A stretch of DNA of 5,452 bases from NCBI GenBank assembly GCA_001804025.1, contig MHFC01000023.1, positions 8,832 through 14,283 of the forward strand, given 5' to 3'. Source of the stretch: Omnitrophica bacterium GWA2_52_8 (GTDB taxonomy: Bacteria > Omnitrophota > Omnitrophia > Omnitrophales > Aquincolibacteriaceae). The translations under genes and the position numbers were made by a program. Below, piece by piece: positions 4,857 to 5,452 of the stretch (position 1 is its first letter; each line of letters opens with the position of its first letter). The notes beneath the pieces were generated by a model, which did not search any database, was not told the DNA's origin, and worked only from the letters and a program-made list of their open reading frames with translations.

Positions 4857-5452
4857 CTATTCAGCCTTAAAAAGATAACGACAGTCCCTCGCATCATAAG
4901 ATAAAATCCGCCGAATAAAACGGAAGAGGATCATCTCTCTATCAATCACATCCACTAAACCGGAAGAATGAATGCTTTTTCGCATTTTACCAATAAGACC
5001 ATTCCATTCGGGCGGCGAAATCACTTTGATGCGTGAAAAGCCAGCGGGCCTAAGAAGATTTTCTAAAATCCATTTTTCAGGTTCCCTTCCCATATCCGGA
5101 AGCTTATTGGCCCACTCATGATTTTCATTGGATTGCCCCATTTCAAAGAAAAGAACTTGTGTTTTATTGCGTATGGCTTTAAGTAAATTAATCGCATTTT
5201 CAACCCCTCGCGAATCTTTGGCATTGCAATCATAAACTCCCGATGCCGACATCATGTGATGTAATACCGATAGAAATAAACAGACGTCCGCACTTGGCAA
5301 TCTATCTATTGTTTCAGGTGTTAATACTTTTACTAAAAATCTAACGTTCCGGATATTGTTTGCCCGCGCTTTTTCTAAACATATTTCAATCTGCTTTGAA
5401 TCAAAATCAACACCGAGTACATTTTTAGCCTTTCCGGCTATGCAAAAGCTAA
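4857..5452 (-). CDS. SAM-dependent methyltransferase, N-terminus cut by the window edge
   Basis: Class I (Rossmann-fold) SAM-dependent methyltransferase whose substrate cannot be inferred. The frame is open to the right edge, giving 197 visible residues rather than only the part after the TTG at 5300. KNVLGVDFDSKQIEICLEKARANN (visible residues 9-32) is the strand carrying the acidic residue that binds the SAM ribose. LPSADVCLFLSVLHHMM (51-67) is the post-II/motif IV segment. VLFFEMGQ and GFSRIKVISPPEW are later core strands. The glycine-rich motif I lies beyond the edge. The tail FRFIRRILSYDARDCRYLFKAE is unusually basic and aromatic. A 100-base sample is 34% GC, against 66% in thyA, so the gene may belong to an accessory region. 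It is convergent with ygfZ and not part of that operon. Confidence 0.8.
   Translation of the reverse strand, partial: SFCIAGKAKNVLGVDFDSKQIEICLEKARANNIRNVRFLVKVLTPETIDRLPSADVCLFLSVLHHMMSASGVYDCNAKDSRGVENAINLLKAIRNKTQVLFFEMGQSNENHEWANKLPDMGREPEKWILENLLRPAGFSRIKVISPPEWNGLIGKMRKSIHSSGLVDVIDREMILFRFIRRILSYDARDCRYLFKAE

Overview
The window reads as chromosomal core DNA from a bacterium, most likely Gram-negative or from an uncultured bacterial phylum. The genes are bacterial housekeeping types (thyA, folA, mutY, ygfZ) plus an AmmeMemoRadiSam-type radical SAM gene. I cannot name the lineage. None of the five genes whose start lies in the window has a well-placed Shine-Dalgarno sequence. Two of them have a perfect TATAAT only 6 or 10 bases upstream of the chosen ATG. 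This points to an organism that makes little use of Shine-Dalgarno initiation and may make leaderless messages. Hand-counted GC differs sharply between regions: 66% in a thyA sample (601-700), 43% at the start of mutY (2581-2680) and 34% in a sample of the methyltransferase at the right end (5101-5200).

Layout: bases 1-2206 hold a minus-strand cluster, read right to left as amrS (radical SAM enzyme), thyA (thymidylate synthase) and folA (dihydrofolate reductase, cut by the left edge). thyA and folA overlap by 4 bases. Together they make a dTMP cycle: ThyA turns methylene-THF into DHF and FolA reduces DHF back to THF. Bases 2563-4726 hold a plus-strand pair, mutY (A:G mismatch adenine glycosylase) and ygfZ (folate-binding Fe-S maintenance protein), overlapping by 8 bases. 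The two clusters are divergent. The right end (4857-5452) holds a convergent, AT-rich, partial SAM-dependent methyltransferase, separated from ygfZ by a 130-base gap without a gene.

The most unusual element is the divergent gap at 2207-2562. It does not look protein-coding. It is packed with five strong hairpins inside a closing inverted repeat (2233-2474). Four helices carry a single mismatch that is A·C on the plus strand and therefore G·U on the minus strand, so the RNA is most likely read from the minus strand, in the same direction as amrS. A loop-to-single-strand complementarity suggests a pseudoknot. The 3' arm of the closing helix can instead pair with the only purine-rich ribosome-binding-like sequence before amrS. 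I do not recognise it as RNase P, tmRNA, SRP RNA, 6S RNA or a known riboswitch. It is the best candidate here for an undescribed system: a structured small RNA, or a cis-acting leader of the amrS-thyA-folA cluster.

A shared theme is iron-sulfur and folate chemistry. AmrS and MutY are expected [4Fe-4S] proteins, YgfZ is a folate-dependent Fe-S maintenance factor, and ThyA and FolA run the folate cycle. Any regulatory link between them is inference.
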